Source of the DNA: Bacillota bacterium | Lineage (GTDB): Bacteria > Bacillota > Clostridia > Lachnospirales > Lachnospiraceae | Length of the DNA: 64,000 nt | Assembly (NCBI GenBank): GCA_023386815.1 | Contig: JAEWIZ010000032.1 | Location: 78,286 to 142,285, forward strand | Direction of reading: 5' to 3' | In this document: piece after piece, positions 34,779-44,230 of the stretch | Numbering within the stretch: position 1 is the stretch's first letter | Layout: each line of letters starts with the position of its first letter | The notes under the pieces: generated by a model | What the model was told of the DNA's origin: nothing | Databases searched by the model: none | What the model saw: only the letters and a program-made list of their open reading frames with translations | Made by a program: the position numbers and the translations under genes

Positions 34779-36695
34779 TTAAATTTTAAACTTCTGTATG
34801 AGAGCATTTAAGCTTTCTGCTATTTCAGATTGCTTGCTGGCCATGGTTGAAATTTTATCTACTGACTGAGAGGTTTTGCTCATACTGTTTAATATTTCTT
34901 CTGAGCTGTAGGTAGTGCTTTGCATGTTATTAGCAATACTTTGGATAACGCTGCTGATTTCCTCTGTAGAAGCATTCATCTCCTGTGACATAGAAGCGGT
35001 ATCTTGTGAAAATTCATTAACAAAGATTGCATCATGGTCATAGCTTTCACCGGTGCTAACTAAAAGGTCATAATCAGAACGAACCTGCTGGTCAATAAAG
35101 TTCAACAAATCCATAGAACTCTCTTCTAAATCATGAAAGGCTTCTTGAACATCAGTAATGACATGATTGATTTCATTTGCATATTCCGTTGATTTTTCCG
35201 CAAGTTTACGAATTTCATTGGCTACCACTGCAAAGCCTTTTCCTGCTTCTCCCGCTCTCGCCGATTCGATGGAGGCATTCAGAGAAAGGAGATTCGTCTG
35301 CTCTGCAATGTTGGAAATGGCATTTAAAATCGATAGAATTTCTTCTACAACTTTACCCTGTTTAATGGCCTTGATCATACTATCTTGTTTATCAGCATAG
35401 ATTTGGTCAGCCAATTGCTTGGATTTAATACCTTGAGACTTAATGCTATCGGCTCTTTTTCTAATTTCGTTGGACTGCTCATGACCGTTGTCTGCAATGG
35501 AGGATAACTGTGTAATGCCAGAATCTACTTGTTCAATAGTTGCTGACAATTCTTCGGTAACTGCGTTGATATCCATAACATCCCTAACGATATTCTCAGT
35601 GTTATCGTTGATGCTGTTAAAATCACTTGATAACTCATCAATGGTTGCAGATAACTCTTGGCTGGAGGCAGATACCTGATGAGATTCAGTCATAATTTCA
35701 ATTAGGAGTTGCTTCAGATTTTCCTGGGATTTGTTCAGAGCATTAAGTAAGGTACCGAACTCATCCTTGTTCTTATATTTAAGCTGAAGAGTTAGATCAC
35801 CGTTACCGATCGATTCTGCTAATAGGATTCCTTTATTTAGAGAATTCTTAATATATCTTGACATTAGAAGCCCCAGAATAATTGACAAGGCAAAACTGAT
35901 TGCAAGTGCAAAATACATAAAACGAACGGAGGTGTAGGAATAGGCCTCATTTTCTTCATGGGAACTGTCAGCTCTTTGAATATTATCACTAATTAAAGAA
36001 TCCAGGGATTTTTCCATATCAAATCGAGTATAGGTGACATTTGGCAAGATGTGGTTTGCACTACTAAGATCACCATCAGCTGCAAATTTTATTAGCTTTC
36101 CGGTTTCCTCTTTGTAGCGTATTAAACTTTTTTGAAATAGCTCCCAAGTAGTTATATCTTTTTCGTCAACAATACGACTGCTTAAGTCACTAATAAGACC
36201 GGAGATATCCTCCATGACAATGTTAATTTTTTGAGCATTGGATTGAACGGTATGAGGGTTATCCGTATTAAGTAGTTCAATAAGATATTCTCTGACTACT
36301 AAAAGATCCTCCTTAATGAGATGAAAATCATTAATATTTTGCAGATGGACGTTATACATGGTATTGGTATTGCGTCCCATTTCTTTTATGCAAGATATAC
36401 CGATTAAGCAAACAGCACTCATTATAATACTTGTTATTAGAAAGCTAACAATTAATTTGACTCTAACCGAAAGTTTAACTGATTTCTTTTTTGTACTCGT
36501 ATTTAATGTTTCATTTAAATTCTTATTTGCTTTCTTGTTTAAGCTTTTGTTTAATTTCCTAGCTGCTTTCTTATCTAATTCTTTTTTTGATTTCTTGTCA
36601 AGCTTCTCTCTTAATTTCTCATTCTCTTTTGATCTTTTGTTAGATTCCTTATTTAATTCCTGATCCGATTTCTTGATTGATTTTTTTATTACCAT
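34779..36695 (-). CDS. Methyl-accepting chemotaxis protein with basic N-terminal extension
   Basis: A 638-residue receptor. It has an unusual cytosolic start of about 70 residues made of K, N, E and L (KKSKKELDKKAARKLNK), a membrane helix at about 80-100, a four-helix-bundle sensor region of about 150 residues, and a second membrane helix near 265. HAMP follows, then a signalling domain with the hairpin tip region EQTNLLSLNASIESARAGEAGKGFAVVANEIRKLAEKS. The start at 36695 follows GGAGAAA. It interrupts the conserved divIC-spoIIE order and reads against it, suggesting insertion. The ligand is unknown. Confidence 0.92.
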   Translation of the reverse strand: MVIKKSIKKSDQELNKESNKRSKENEKLREKLDKKSKKELDKKAARKLNKSLNKKANKNLNETLNTSTKKKSVKLSVRVKLIVSFLITSIIMSAVCLIGISCIKEMGRNTNTMYNVHLQNINDFHLIKEDLLVVREYLIELLNTDNPHTVQSNAQKINIVMEDISGLISDLSSRIVDEKDITTWELFQKSLIRYKEETGKLIKFAADGDLSSANHILPNVTYTRFDMEKSLDSLISDNIQRADSSHEENEAYSYTSVRFMYFALAISFALSIILGLLMSRYIKNSLNKGILLAESIGNGDLTLQLKYKNKDEFGTLLNALNKSQENLKQLLIEIMTESHQVSASSQELSATIDELSSDFNSINDNTENIVRDVMDINAVTEELSATIEQVDSGITQLSSIADNGHEQSNEIRKRADSIKSQGIKSKQLADQIYADKQDSMIKAIKQGKVVEEILSILNAISNIAEQTNLLSLNASIESARAGEAGKGFAVVANEIRKLAEKSTEYANEINHVITDVQEAFHDLEESSMDLLNFIDQQVRSDYDLLVSTGESYDHDAIFVNEFSQDTASMSQEMNASTEEISSVIQSIANNMQSTTYSSEEILNSMSKTSQSVDKISTMASKQSEIAESLNALIQKFKI

Positions 36696-37151
36696 AGTTT
36701 CTCCAATCTGACAATGCAATTCTAATGTGGTAAAATCTTATTTTTCTGATTATATCAAGTAATTCGAGTTTTTTCTATATTTAATTCCATAAATTACAAG
36801 GACTTAGACTTATTTTAATTAAGCATTTATTCGAGGTACCCTAATAATATTTAAGTCAAGTAGATAATCACCTTTATTTAACTATTATTTACATGCTGAC
36901 AGGGCTGCATTTTCTTGGCTATAGGGACTCGGAAATTAGATCATGCTTCTGACAATAGGCGCTGCATTTGTGACATCAATTTCGAAGATTAGAATAAGAC
37001 TGGGTGCTTTTCATATGAAATGATAGTTGATATGAAAGAGCTTGCCTTAGGAGAAGCTTATGGTCTTAACAAAAATGAGGGTTTTTTTTATGAGGAATTT
37101 CGATGTTTCATGGTTTTCTTGTCAGAAAGTTTTCAGAAAATGGGGATATGT

Positions 37152-37160
37152 TTTGACAAA
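37152..37160 (-). promoter_or_regulatory. Spo0A box overlapping the spoIIE -35
   Basis: Read on the minus strand, TTTGTCAAA matches the Spo0A consensus TTTGTCRAA and overlaps the -35 hexamer. A second, weaker site (TTGTCAGAA) lies at 37119-37127. Confidence 0.65.
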
Positions 37161-37185
37161 GATTTTAAAAGTCACTTCCTATAAT
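37153..37185 (+). promoter_or_regulatory. spoIIE promoter with 21-bp spacer
   Basis: TTGACA (37153-37158) and TATAAT (37180-37185) are both perfect but 21 bases apart. A spacer this long is a known feature of Spo0A-activated sigma-A promoters (spoIIE, spoIIG) in Bacillus. The start codon is about 87 bases downstream of the predicted transcript start. Confidence 0.75.
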
Positions 37186-37278
37186 TACAGCACAACCCTC
37201 TTGCATCAACTTGGCGGAGGGGCAATCAGAATGTTGTATGCATTTGCACCTTAGTGAATCAGGAGGAGAGTATGTAGT

Positions 37279-39567
37279 ATGAAAGGTATTAGCAGCAAAG
37301 CACTTTTAGTTTATCTAATTGGATTTATGGTAGCCAGAGCATCTTTTTATGGTATTGATCCTTTGGCAATTGCATATTTTATGGCGGTTTGTGCGACCGG
37401 CCTTAGTAAAGGAATCGGTGGTGTTGTTGTTTTTCTTGGACTTGTTACCGTATTAGAACCAATGCAGGTAGTGAAATATACCTTAGCAATGGTTGCAACC
37501 ATCATTTTTCTAGAATCTCCCTTGCTTAAAAATCGGAATATACCAAAAGGAATTTATTACTGTGTGGCACCCATATTTTTAGAGCTTATGTCATTGGTAG
37601 ATTTGTTTTCCCAAGGAGCAGCTGGCAGTAGGATTGGTTTCATCCTGTTGGAGGGTATTGTCGCTGTAATAGGTACCTTTATCTTCAAGCAGGGCATTGA
37701 TTATATACTGCAAAGCGGAAAAGGTTATAGGATGACCAATGAGCAGATGGTCAGTGTGGCTGTACTAATGGCTATTGTCATCTACGCGATACCTCAGTAT
37801 CAGAATAGTTTTTTCTCACCCTTAGAAACGGTTGTTTATTTTATTGTGTTATTTTTTACCTATAAATACGGGGTAGGACAGGGAACAATTACAGGCGCAG
37901 TATGTGGCTTTGCATTATTTCTAAGAGGAGCAAATGTAGCAGATATCGGTATGTATACAATGATGGGCATTATCGCAGCAATTTTCCGTGAAATGGGCAG
38001 GTTCCCAACAGCCATGATTTATATGATGATGGCAGCGATTATGGGCGTTGTCAATAAAGACATGGAACTTTCAATTCCAGAGATAAGTGCTTTGGTATCT
38101 GCTGTGATTGCTTTTCTACTTATTCCTTCCAACTTAATCTATAGAGTAGATGCAGCAGGCGGCACTGGACGGCAGGAGCAGCTAGCAGCTCAGAATCTAA
38201 AAAAAATTGCAAAGGCAAGAATGAAGATATTTTCTGAGTCGTTTTTGAAGCTTTCTAAAACTCTGGATACCATAGCAGAGCAACAGACAAAGATAAAACA
38301 ACAAGAGGTGAATCGAATATTTGAGGATATCTCGGAGAAGCTTTGTAAAAACTGTGAGCAGTGCAGTGATTGTTGGGAACATAATTTTCAACAAACATAT
38401 CAGGCAGCGAGCTTAATGTTTGAAAAGGCTCAGGAAAAGGGAACTCTTGGTGTAGAGGACATCCCATTGGAGTTTCTGTCGGATTGCATTAGCGCAGAAG
38501 ATTTTATTGCAGAGACAAACCGTGGATTTGAGATTGCAAAGCTTAATCGAATCTGGCATCACCGTATCTCGGAAAGCAGGGAAGTAATTGCAGAACAGCT
38601 GAAAGAAGTTTCCACAGTAATTCAGGAGATAACGGGAGATATCTATGAAACCTCTCAGGGGGCTAGATCCGATGAAGAACGAGTAATTCGTGCCCTTCGG
38701 GCTGAGCATATTCATGTAAAGGAAATCACAATTTTCGAGCGGGGAGACAATCGAAAAGAGGTGTATATAATGGCTGCCTGTCAGGGTGGACGCTGTGTGA
38801 CGACCAAAGAAACAGCAGCTATTATTTCAGAGGTATTAGATAATAAATTGAAGGTATCAGAAGCATCTAAGTCAGTTATTACAAAGGACTATGATAGTTT
38901 TGCGTTTATGACTGATACCAAATTCAAAGTATTAACGGGAGTTTCCCGGGCGATGAAGGAGAATGTATCCGGGGATAACTTTTCTCTGCTTAAACTTGAA
39001 TCTGGAGAATTTATGATCGCGATTTCTGATGGTATGGGAACGGGAGAGGAAGCTGCGAAGGAGAGTGAAACTGTAATGTCACTTTTGGAACAGATGATAG
39101 AAGCAGGATTTCGAGCGGAGACTGCGATTAAATTAATTAATTCCAGTTTGGTATTAAAGGCAGACCAACAGACCTTTTCTACGGTAGACTTGAATCTGAT
39201 TAATCTTTTCTCCGGAATGTGTGAGTTTATTAAAATAGGCGCAGCAGCAACCTTTATTAAAAGGGACAATTGGGTAGAGACAATAACCTCTACTACCTTA
39301 CCGATAGGCATGTTTGGAAATGTAGATTATGATACCGTGACTAAAAAGCTCTACGAAGGTGATATTATTATCATGGTGACGGATGGTGTATTGGATTGTA
39401 TAGAAGAGGAGGATAAGGAGGCATATATGGAACATCTTATTATGGAGATAAAGAGTAATAATGTTCAAGAAATTGCAAACCGTATTCTGGAAGCAACACT
39501 TTCTAAAAGTAATTATGTTCCGAGGGATGATATGACTGTAATAACTGCAGGAATTTGGTTAAAATAG
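37279..39567 (+). CDS. spoIIE: Stage II sporulation protein E (SpoIIE phosphatase)
   Basis: Membrane PP2C phosphatase that dephosphorylates SpoIIAA and so activates sigma-F in the forespore. Of 762 residues, about the first 295 hold ten membrane helices. A central regulatory region with a Cys cluster (LCKNCEQCSDCWEH) follows. The C-terminal PP2C domain has SGDNFSLLKLESGEFMIAISDGMGTGEEAAKES and the late VTDGVLDC and RDDMTVI metal residues. AGGAGG precedes the ATG. It is monocistronic under a Spo0A-type promoter, in the conserved place before tilS-hpt-ftsH. Confidence 0.96.
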   Translation: MKGISSKALLVYLIGFMVARASFYGIDPLAIAYFMAVCATGLSKGIGGVVVFLGLVTVLEPMQVVKYTLAMVATIIFLESPLLKNRNIPKGIYYCVAPIFLELMSLVDLFSQGAAGSRIGFILLEGIVAVIGTFIFKQGIDYILQSGKGYRMTNEQMVSVAVLMAIVIYAIPQYQNSFFSPLETVVYFIVLFFTYKYGVGQGTITGAVCGFALFLRGANVADIGMYTMMGIIAAIFREMGRFPTAMIYMMMAAIMGVVNKDMELSIPEISALVSAVIAFLLIPSNLIYRVDAAGGTGRQEQLAAQNLKKIAKARMKIFSESFLKLSKTLDTIAEQQTKIKQQEVNRIFEDISEKLCKNCEQCSDCWEHNFQQTYQAASLMFEKAQEKGTLGVEDIPLEFLSDCISAEDFIAETNRGFEIAKLNRIWHHRISESREVIAEQLKEVSTVIQEITGDIYETSQGARSDEERVIRALRAEHIHVKEITIFERGDNRKEVYIMAACQGGRCVTTKETAAIISEVLDNKLKVSEASKSVITKDYDSFAFMTDTKFKVLTGVSRAMKENVSGDNFSLLKLESGEFMIAISDGMGTGEEAAKESETVMSLLEQMIEAGFRAETAIKLINSSLVLKADQQTFSTVDLNLINLFSGMCEFIKIGAAATFIKRDNWVETITSTTLPIGMFGNVDYDTVTKKLYEGDIIIMVTDGVLDCIEEEDKEAYMEHLIMEIKSNNVQEIANRILEATLSKSNYVPRDDMTVITAGIWLK

Positions 39568-39763
39568 AAATAGCGCTTGAAAAACCGTTGAAATATCATA
39601 ATAAATGGATTATGATACTACAAGGTGAAAGTGTGAAATATAAAACATTTCACATCCGACATCCGGTGACCTCACGGTCAAATGATCGTTATTAAGTGTT
39701 TGTTTCTAAAGGCCTATTCAATTTTTGATCGGGCTTCAAAAATTGAAAGGCATGGGTGTCAAA

Positions 39764-41209
39764 ATGATCAGTAAGGTACGCGACTATACTAAGAAACATC
39801 ATATGATAAATCAGGGGGATAGAATCGTCGTTGGTGTATCCGGGGGCGCTGATTCTGTCTGCCTTTTGTATGTGCTTTGGAGACTTTGTGATGAACTTGG
39901 ATTCTCGATCATCGTTGTACATGTAAATCATGGTATCCGTGGAGAGGCTGCAGATTGTGACGAGCAATATGTAAAGGAGCTTTGTTTACGACTTAGTATC
40001 CCGTTCTATCCGTTTCATGTTGATGTTAGGAGCATGGCGAAAAAGCAGGGGTTATCTGAGGAGGAGGCAGGAAGAAATGCCAGGTATCAGGCATTTACTC
40101 AGATATGCAAGGAGACTCAGTGTAATAAAATAGCAGTTGCACATAATAAGAACGATAACGCGGAGACGATTTTATTTCATTTGTTTCGTGGGGCAGGCAT
40201 GAAAGGCCTTTCCGGCATTGAGCCAAAGCGTAATTTAAAAGTGGATGGATGGAATGTGTTACTAATACGGCCCTTGCTGCATATAGAAAGATATGAAATA
40301 GAAAATTACCTTCTTAAGGAAGGCATCACATATCGGACGGATGCCACGAATCTTACAGAGGATTATAGTCGAAATAAAATCCGCAATGTTATATTATCCT
40401 ATGCGGTAAAAGAAATAAATGCAGCAGCAATCAGTCATATCAATGAATCTGCTTCAAAAATTGGGGAGGCATTGGAGTTTATTGATTCCTTCGTAGCACT
40501 TTTATTTCTTCAAGTGGTTAGGCAAGAGCAGGATAGTTATTTTATTAATATAGAGGCATTAGAAAAAGAGGCCAAAGTAATTCAAAAAGGACTTCTTCGT
40601 AAAGTAATGGAGCAACTCTCAGGACATCTTAAGGATCTGGAAGCAAAGCATTTGGAAGCTGTTTTAGAGCTCACGGGAAAGCAGGTAGGAAAGGTTATCC
40701 ATTTACCTTATGATATAATAGCAAGGCGAGAATATAAGGAAATCAGACTTTATCAAAAAGAAGAGCCTACTGATAGAACGGAACAAAAAACCATGGCTCC
40801 GATTCAAATCAGCAGCCCGGGAAGACATTTTATTCCCCAGAATGGATGGTATTTAGAGACTCAAATAATAAATTTTGAAAAAAACATGCCAATCCCGAAA
40901 AATAGTTGTATGAAATGGTTTGATTATGATAAAATAGAAAATGCTGTTGAAATACGAAACCGTAGGGAAGGCGACTATATTCAGATTAATTCGATGGGTG
41001 GAAGAAAAAAGCTGAAGGATTACTTCATTGATCAAAAGATTCCCAAAACCCTTAGAGATAGTCAAATCCTAATTGCAGATGGAAGTCATATTATGTGGAT
41101 CCCTTTTGAAGGGGAGCGTATGAGTGAAAAATATAAAGTGGACGAATCCACTGTGAAGGTACTTTCGATGAAATTGATTGATTTGGAGGAAAACAAGAAT
41201 GACAGGTAA
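39764..41209 (+). CDS. tilS: tRNA(Ile)-lysidine synthase
   Basis: ATP-dependent enzyme that puts lysine on C34 of tRNA-Ile(CAU), changing it to read AUA. The 481-residue product has the PP-loop motif VVGVSGGADSVCLL near residue 25, VHVNHGIRG, and HNKNDNAETILFHLFRGAGMKGL, with TilS substrate-binding and C-terminal domains behind (REGDYIQINSMGGRKKLKDYFID). The start is chosen by family alignment; an in-frame ATG at 39752 is possible but its ribosome site is too close. It overlaps hpt by 11 bases. Confidence 0.95.
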   Translation: MISKVRDYTKKHHMINQGDRIVVGVSGGADSVCLLYVLWRLCDELGFSIIVVHVNHGIRGEAADCDEQYVKELCLRLSIPFYPFHVDVRSMAKKQGLSEEEAGRNARYQAFTQICKETQCNKIAVAHNKNDNAETILFHLFRGAGMKGLSGIEPKRNLKVDGWNVLLIRPLLHIERYEIENYLLKEGITYRTDATNLTEDYSRNKIRNVILSYAVKEINAAAISHINESASKIGEALEFIDSFVALLFLQVVRQEQDSYFINIEALEKEAKVIQKGLLRKVMEQLSGHLKDLEAKHLEAVLELTGKQVGKVIHLPYDIIARREYKEIRLYQKEEPTDRTEQKTMAPIQISSPGRHFIPQNGWYLETQIINFEKNMPIPKNSCMKWFDYDKIENAVEIRNRREGDYIQINSMGGRKKLKDYFIDQKIPKTLRDSQILIADGSHIMWIPFEGERMSEKYKVDESTVKVLSMKLIDLEENKNDR

Positions 41210-41720
41210 AGTTAGAGAAATGATATCAGAGGTACAGGTAAATGCGAGAATTAAGGAATTAGCAGAGCAGATTAGCGAAGATTATAAAGGCAAGGGTATT
41301 CACCTGATTTGTATTTTAAAGGGTAGTATATTTTTTACCTGTGAGCTGGCTAAGAGACTCACAATTCCAGTAACAATAGATTTTATGTCCGTATCAAGCT
41401 ATGGCAGTGAGACAGTTAGTTCAGGAAGAGTTCGTATTTTAAAAGATTTAGATGAATCTATTCAAGGAAAAGACATATTAATTATAGAGGATATTATTGA
41501 CTCCGGTAATACTTTGTCCTATTTAAAGGATTTACTTGGAACCAGAGCACCAAAGACCTTAGAGATCTGTACTTTATTAGATAAGCCGGATCGTAGAGTT
41601 ACCAATGTGGATGTAAAATATGTTGGTTTTGTAATTCCGGATGAATTTGTGGTAGGCTATGGACTTGATTATGATCAATATTACAGAAACCTTCCTTTTG
41701 TTGGAGTAGTTGAGCAATAG
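41199..41720 (+). CDS. hpt: Hypoxanthine phosphoribosyltransferase
   Basis: Salvages hypoxanthine and guanine using PRPP. The 173-residue protein has the PRPP-binding motif IIEDIIDSGNTLSYL near residue 96, the early LICILKGSIFFTCEL, and VGYGLDYDQYYRNLP near the end. The ATG at 41199 lies inside the end of tilS and follows GGAGGAAAA, so translation is coupled. tilS-hpt-ftsH is a conserved run. Confidence 0.97.
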   Translation: MTGKVREMISEVQVNARIKELAEQISEDYKGKGIHLICILKGSIFFTCELAKRLTIPVTIDFMSVSSYGSETVSSGRVRILKDLDESIQGKDILIIEDIIDSGNTLSYLKDLLGTRAPKTLEICTLLDKPDRRVTNVDVKYVGFVIPDEFVVGYGLDYDQYYRNLPFVGVVEQ

Positions 41721-41748
41721 GGAATATGATTGATTTATCCCTATAATG

Positions 41749-41777
41749 TTGAAGGAACATGTTGAAAAATGTAATAT
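41749..41777 (+). promoter_or_regulatory. Possible promoter of ftsH
   Basis: TTGAAG (41749-41754) and TAATAT (41772-41777) are 17 bases apart, about 65 bases before the ftsH start. Confidence 0.45.
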
Positions 41778-41842
41778 GGTGTAATATAGTTAAATTAGGA
41801 TAAATTAACAGCAAGAGAATGCATTAATAAGGAGGTTGTTTA

Positions 41843-43687
41843 GTGAGAAAACAGATGAAAGGATATGGTTTCTATATCATTATTCTGCTGATAGTGATAG
41901 CTACGGTCTATTTATCCCAAAGTTTTGAGTTTAGCAACACGGATGAATACTCTTCTTCCCAGTTTGTGGATGATATAGACAAGGGAAATATTAAATCCAT
42001 TGAAATCAATCAGAACCAAGAGGTTCCAACGGGTAGTGTAACGGTCACCTTAACAAATGATTCAACGAAGACATTCTATGTACCCGATGTAAAGGAAATT
42101 ACAACGCTTGCAACGGAACATGATATCATCTACCATACGAATGATGTTCCGCAGCAGAACTGGTTTTTAACCTCGGTATTACCTTATATTCTTGTATTCA
42201 TTATTATCATAGTACTGTTTTCCTTCTTGTCAAATCAGGCATCCGTGGGTGGAGGCAATAGCAAGGTTATGAACTTTGGTAAAAGCCGTGCGAAGATGAC
42301 AACAGAAGAAAACAAAACTACAACATTTAAAAATGTAGCAGGTTTAGATGAGGAAAAGGATGAGCTGAAGGAAATCGTAGATTTCTTAAAATCTCCAAAG
42401 AAATATATTCAGGTAGGAGCAAGAATTCCTAAAGGAGTACTTTTAGTTGGCCCTCCCGGAACTGGTAAGACCCTGCTTGCAAAAGCAGTAGCTGGTGAAG
42501 CTGGTGTACCATTCTTCTCAATCTCCGGTTCAGACTTCGTAGAGATGTTTGTTGGTGTTGGTGCATCCAGAGTTAGAGATTTGTTTGAGGAAGCAAAGAA
42601 GAATTCACCTTGTATCGTATTTATTGATGAGATTGATGCAGTAGCAAGACGTAGAGGTACCGGACTTGGTGGCGGTCATGATGAAAGAGAACAGACCTTA
42701 AACCAATTATTGGTTGAGATGGATGGCTTCGGTGTAAATGAGGGCATCATTGTTATGGCAGCTACTAACCGAGTGGATATTCTTGACCCAGCTATTTTGC
42801 GTCCCGGCCGTTTTGACCGCAAGGTAACGGTTGGTCGTCCTGATGTTAAGGGAAGAGAAGAAATTCTAGCGGTACATGCAAAAGGCAAGCCCTTAGGTGA
42901 TGATGTGGACCTAAAGCAGGTTGCTCAGACTACAGCAGGCTTTACGGGTGCGGATCTGGAGAATTTATTAAACGAAGCAGCAATTGGTGCTGCCAGAGAT
43001 AACCGCAGTTATATTAATGATGAGGACATTAAGAAATCCTTTATCAAGGTTGGAATAGGTACAGAGAAAAAAAGCAAGGTTATCTCAGAGAAAGAAAAGA
43101 GAATTACGGCATATCATGAAGCCGGTCATGCAATACTGTTCCATAAGCTTCCTGATGTTGGCCCGGTTTATACAGTTTCTATTATTCCTACCGGAAATGG
43201 AGCGGCTGGTTTTACGATGCCATTACCGGAGAAGGATGAAATGTTCCATACAAAGGGTCGAATGAGGCAGGAAATTATCGTAGATCTTGGCGGAAGGGTT
43301 GCAGAAGAGTTGATATTTGATGATGTTACTACGGGAGCATCCCAGGATATTAAGGTTGCAACATCAACAGCAAGAGCAATGATCACCCGCTATGGTTTCT
43401 CAGAGGCTATTGGTATGGTAAACTATGAGAACGATGATGATGAAGTCTTCATCGGAAGGGATCTGGCTCATACCAGAAGCTATAGCGAAAGCGTAGCAAA
43501 CCGTATTGATGAAGAGGTTCGGAGTATTATTGATGAATGCTATGCGGAAGCTAAGCGTATTCTGATTGAGAATAAGGATGTTTTGGAAGCTTGTGCAACT
43601 CTCTTAATTCAAAAGGAGAGAATCACGAGAGAGGAATTTGAAGCTCTGTTCGAGAGTAGAGCAATTGCTGAAAATAGTCAGGCATAA
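41843..43687 (+). CDS. ftsH: ATP-dependent zinc metalloprotease FtsH
   Basis: Membrane AAA+ protease that removes damaged or short-lived membrane and regulatory proteins. Of 614 residues, two membrane helices (about 8-25 and 112-130) flank a small external domain. The AAA module has Walker A GPPGTGKT (Lys209), Walker B IVFIDEIDA and the second region of homology near ATNRVDILDPAILRPGRFDR. The zinc site HEAGH is at 425-429. GTG start with AAGGAGG upstream. Confidence 0.98.
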   Translation: MRKQMKGYGFYIIILLIVIATVYLSQSFEFSNTDEYSSSQFVDDIDKGNIKSIEINQNQEVPTGSVTVTLTNDSTKTFYVPDVKEITTLATEHDIIYHTNDVPQQNWFLTSVLPYILVFIIIIVLFSFLSNQASVGGGNSKVMNFGKSRAKMTTEENKTTTFKNVAGLDEEKDELKEIVDFLKSPKKYIQVGARIPKGVLLVGPPGTGKTLLAKAVAGEAGVPFFSISGSDFVEMFVGVGASRVRDLFEEAKKNSPCIVFIDEIDAVARRRGTGLGGGHDEREQTLNQLLVEMDGFGVNEGIIVMAATNRVDILDPAILRPGRFDRKVTVGRPDVKGREEILAVHAKGKPLGDDVDLKQVAQTTAGFTGADLENLLNEAAIGAARDNRSYINDEDIKKSFIKVGIGTEKKSKVISEKEKRITAYHEAGHAILFHKLPDVGPVYTVSIIPTGNGAAGFTMPLPEKDEMFHTKGRMRQEIIVDLGGRVAEELIFDDVTTGASQDIKVATSTARAMITRYGFSEAIGMVNYENDDDEVFIGRDLAHTRSYSESVANRIDEEVRSIIDECYAEAKRILIENKDVLEACATLLIQKERITREEFEALFESRAIAENSQA

Positions 43688-43784
43688 AATAGTTGGTCAT
43701 TGATTGTGCAATGTGACGAAAAAAAGAGTGATATTTTGTGAAGTTTGTGCACACTTATTTTAAGGAACATGCTATAATATGTTT

Positions 43785-43879
43785 GTAAACCCCAATACAT
43801 TATATAGTTTTTGCTACACCCCCATAAGTAACAAAAATACCTTCTCCGAAAAAGGGCAGTCCCATAACTGCCCTTTTTT
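43785..43879 (+). ncRNA. Candidate small RNA or ftsH 3' tail
   Basis: An extended -10 promoter (TGCTATAAT ending at 43778) would start an RNA of about 95 bases that ends in a 12-bp hairpin (43849-43879) and a T run. No good -35 is present. The hairpin may simply be the ftsH terminator. No known RNA family was recognised. Confidence 0.3.
43849..43879 (+). terminator. Rho-independent terminator
   Basis: AAAAAGGGCAGT pairs with ACTGCCCTTTTT over a 6-base loop; T residues follow. It ends either ftsH or the candidate small RNA. Confidence 0.9.
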
Positions 43880-44125
43880 ACGTTGTGGAAAAGTTAATGC
43901 GATGGTGAAAAGTGCCCACATTCATCGTTAATGGTTTTGTGGCTTTTGACTCTCAAATCTGATCTAGTTCTCGCTTGTTGCATTTTGCATAAGAATTAAA
44001 GAGCTTGTATGACCTAAGATTAAATGAAAGAGTTGTTATGGAGTAGGTTCGAAAGAAAGCAAGCATTTAGTTTGGATCAGGAGCGAAAGGTTAATGAAGA
44101 GACTGGATAGCTAAAATGCTTTAAA

Positions 44126-44157
44126 AAAGATCGGCCGTAGGTACTTGGCCGATCTTT
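44126..44157 (-). terminator. Terminator of the DUF2156 gene
   Basis: An 11-bp stem (AAAGATCGGCC and its complement) is followed on the minus strand by a T run; it lies about 75 bases beyond the stop. Confidence 0.8.
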
Positions 44158-44230
44158 GTAATTCATGGGATAAGTAGTAGGATTTCCTACTATTTATAAA
44201 TATATTAGTTTTTTGTTTATATGATATACG

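Larger units (their letters stand above)
36696..37278. other. Intergenic region upstream of spoIIE, 583 bases
   Basis: This stretch holds the upstream end of the receptor gene and the spoIIE control region. A 64-codon frame at 37060-37254 has no good ribosome site and spans the spoIIE promoter, so it is not called. A small TTCATAT/ATATGAA hairpin lies near 37012-37036. Nothing else was recognised in 36720-37110. Confidence 0.5.
43688..44230. other. Intergenic region after ftsH, 543 bases
   Basis: No protein gene is seen. It contains a possible short transcript ending in a strong terminator (43785-43879) and the terminator of the convergent DUF2156 gene (44126-44157). The 240 bases between them hold nothing recognised. 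Confidence 0.5.

Noticed and set aside
37060..37254. 64-codon frame upstream of spoIIE
   Set aside because: It spans the spoIIE promoter and 0A box and has no ribosome site.
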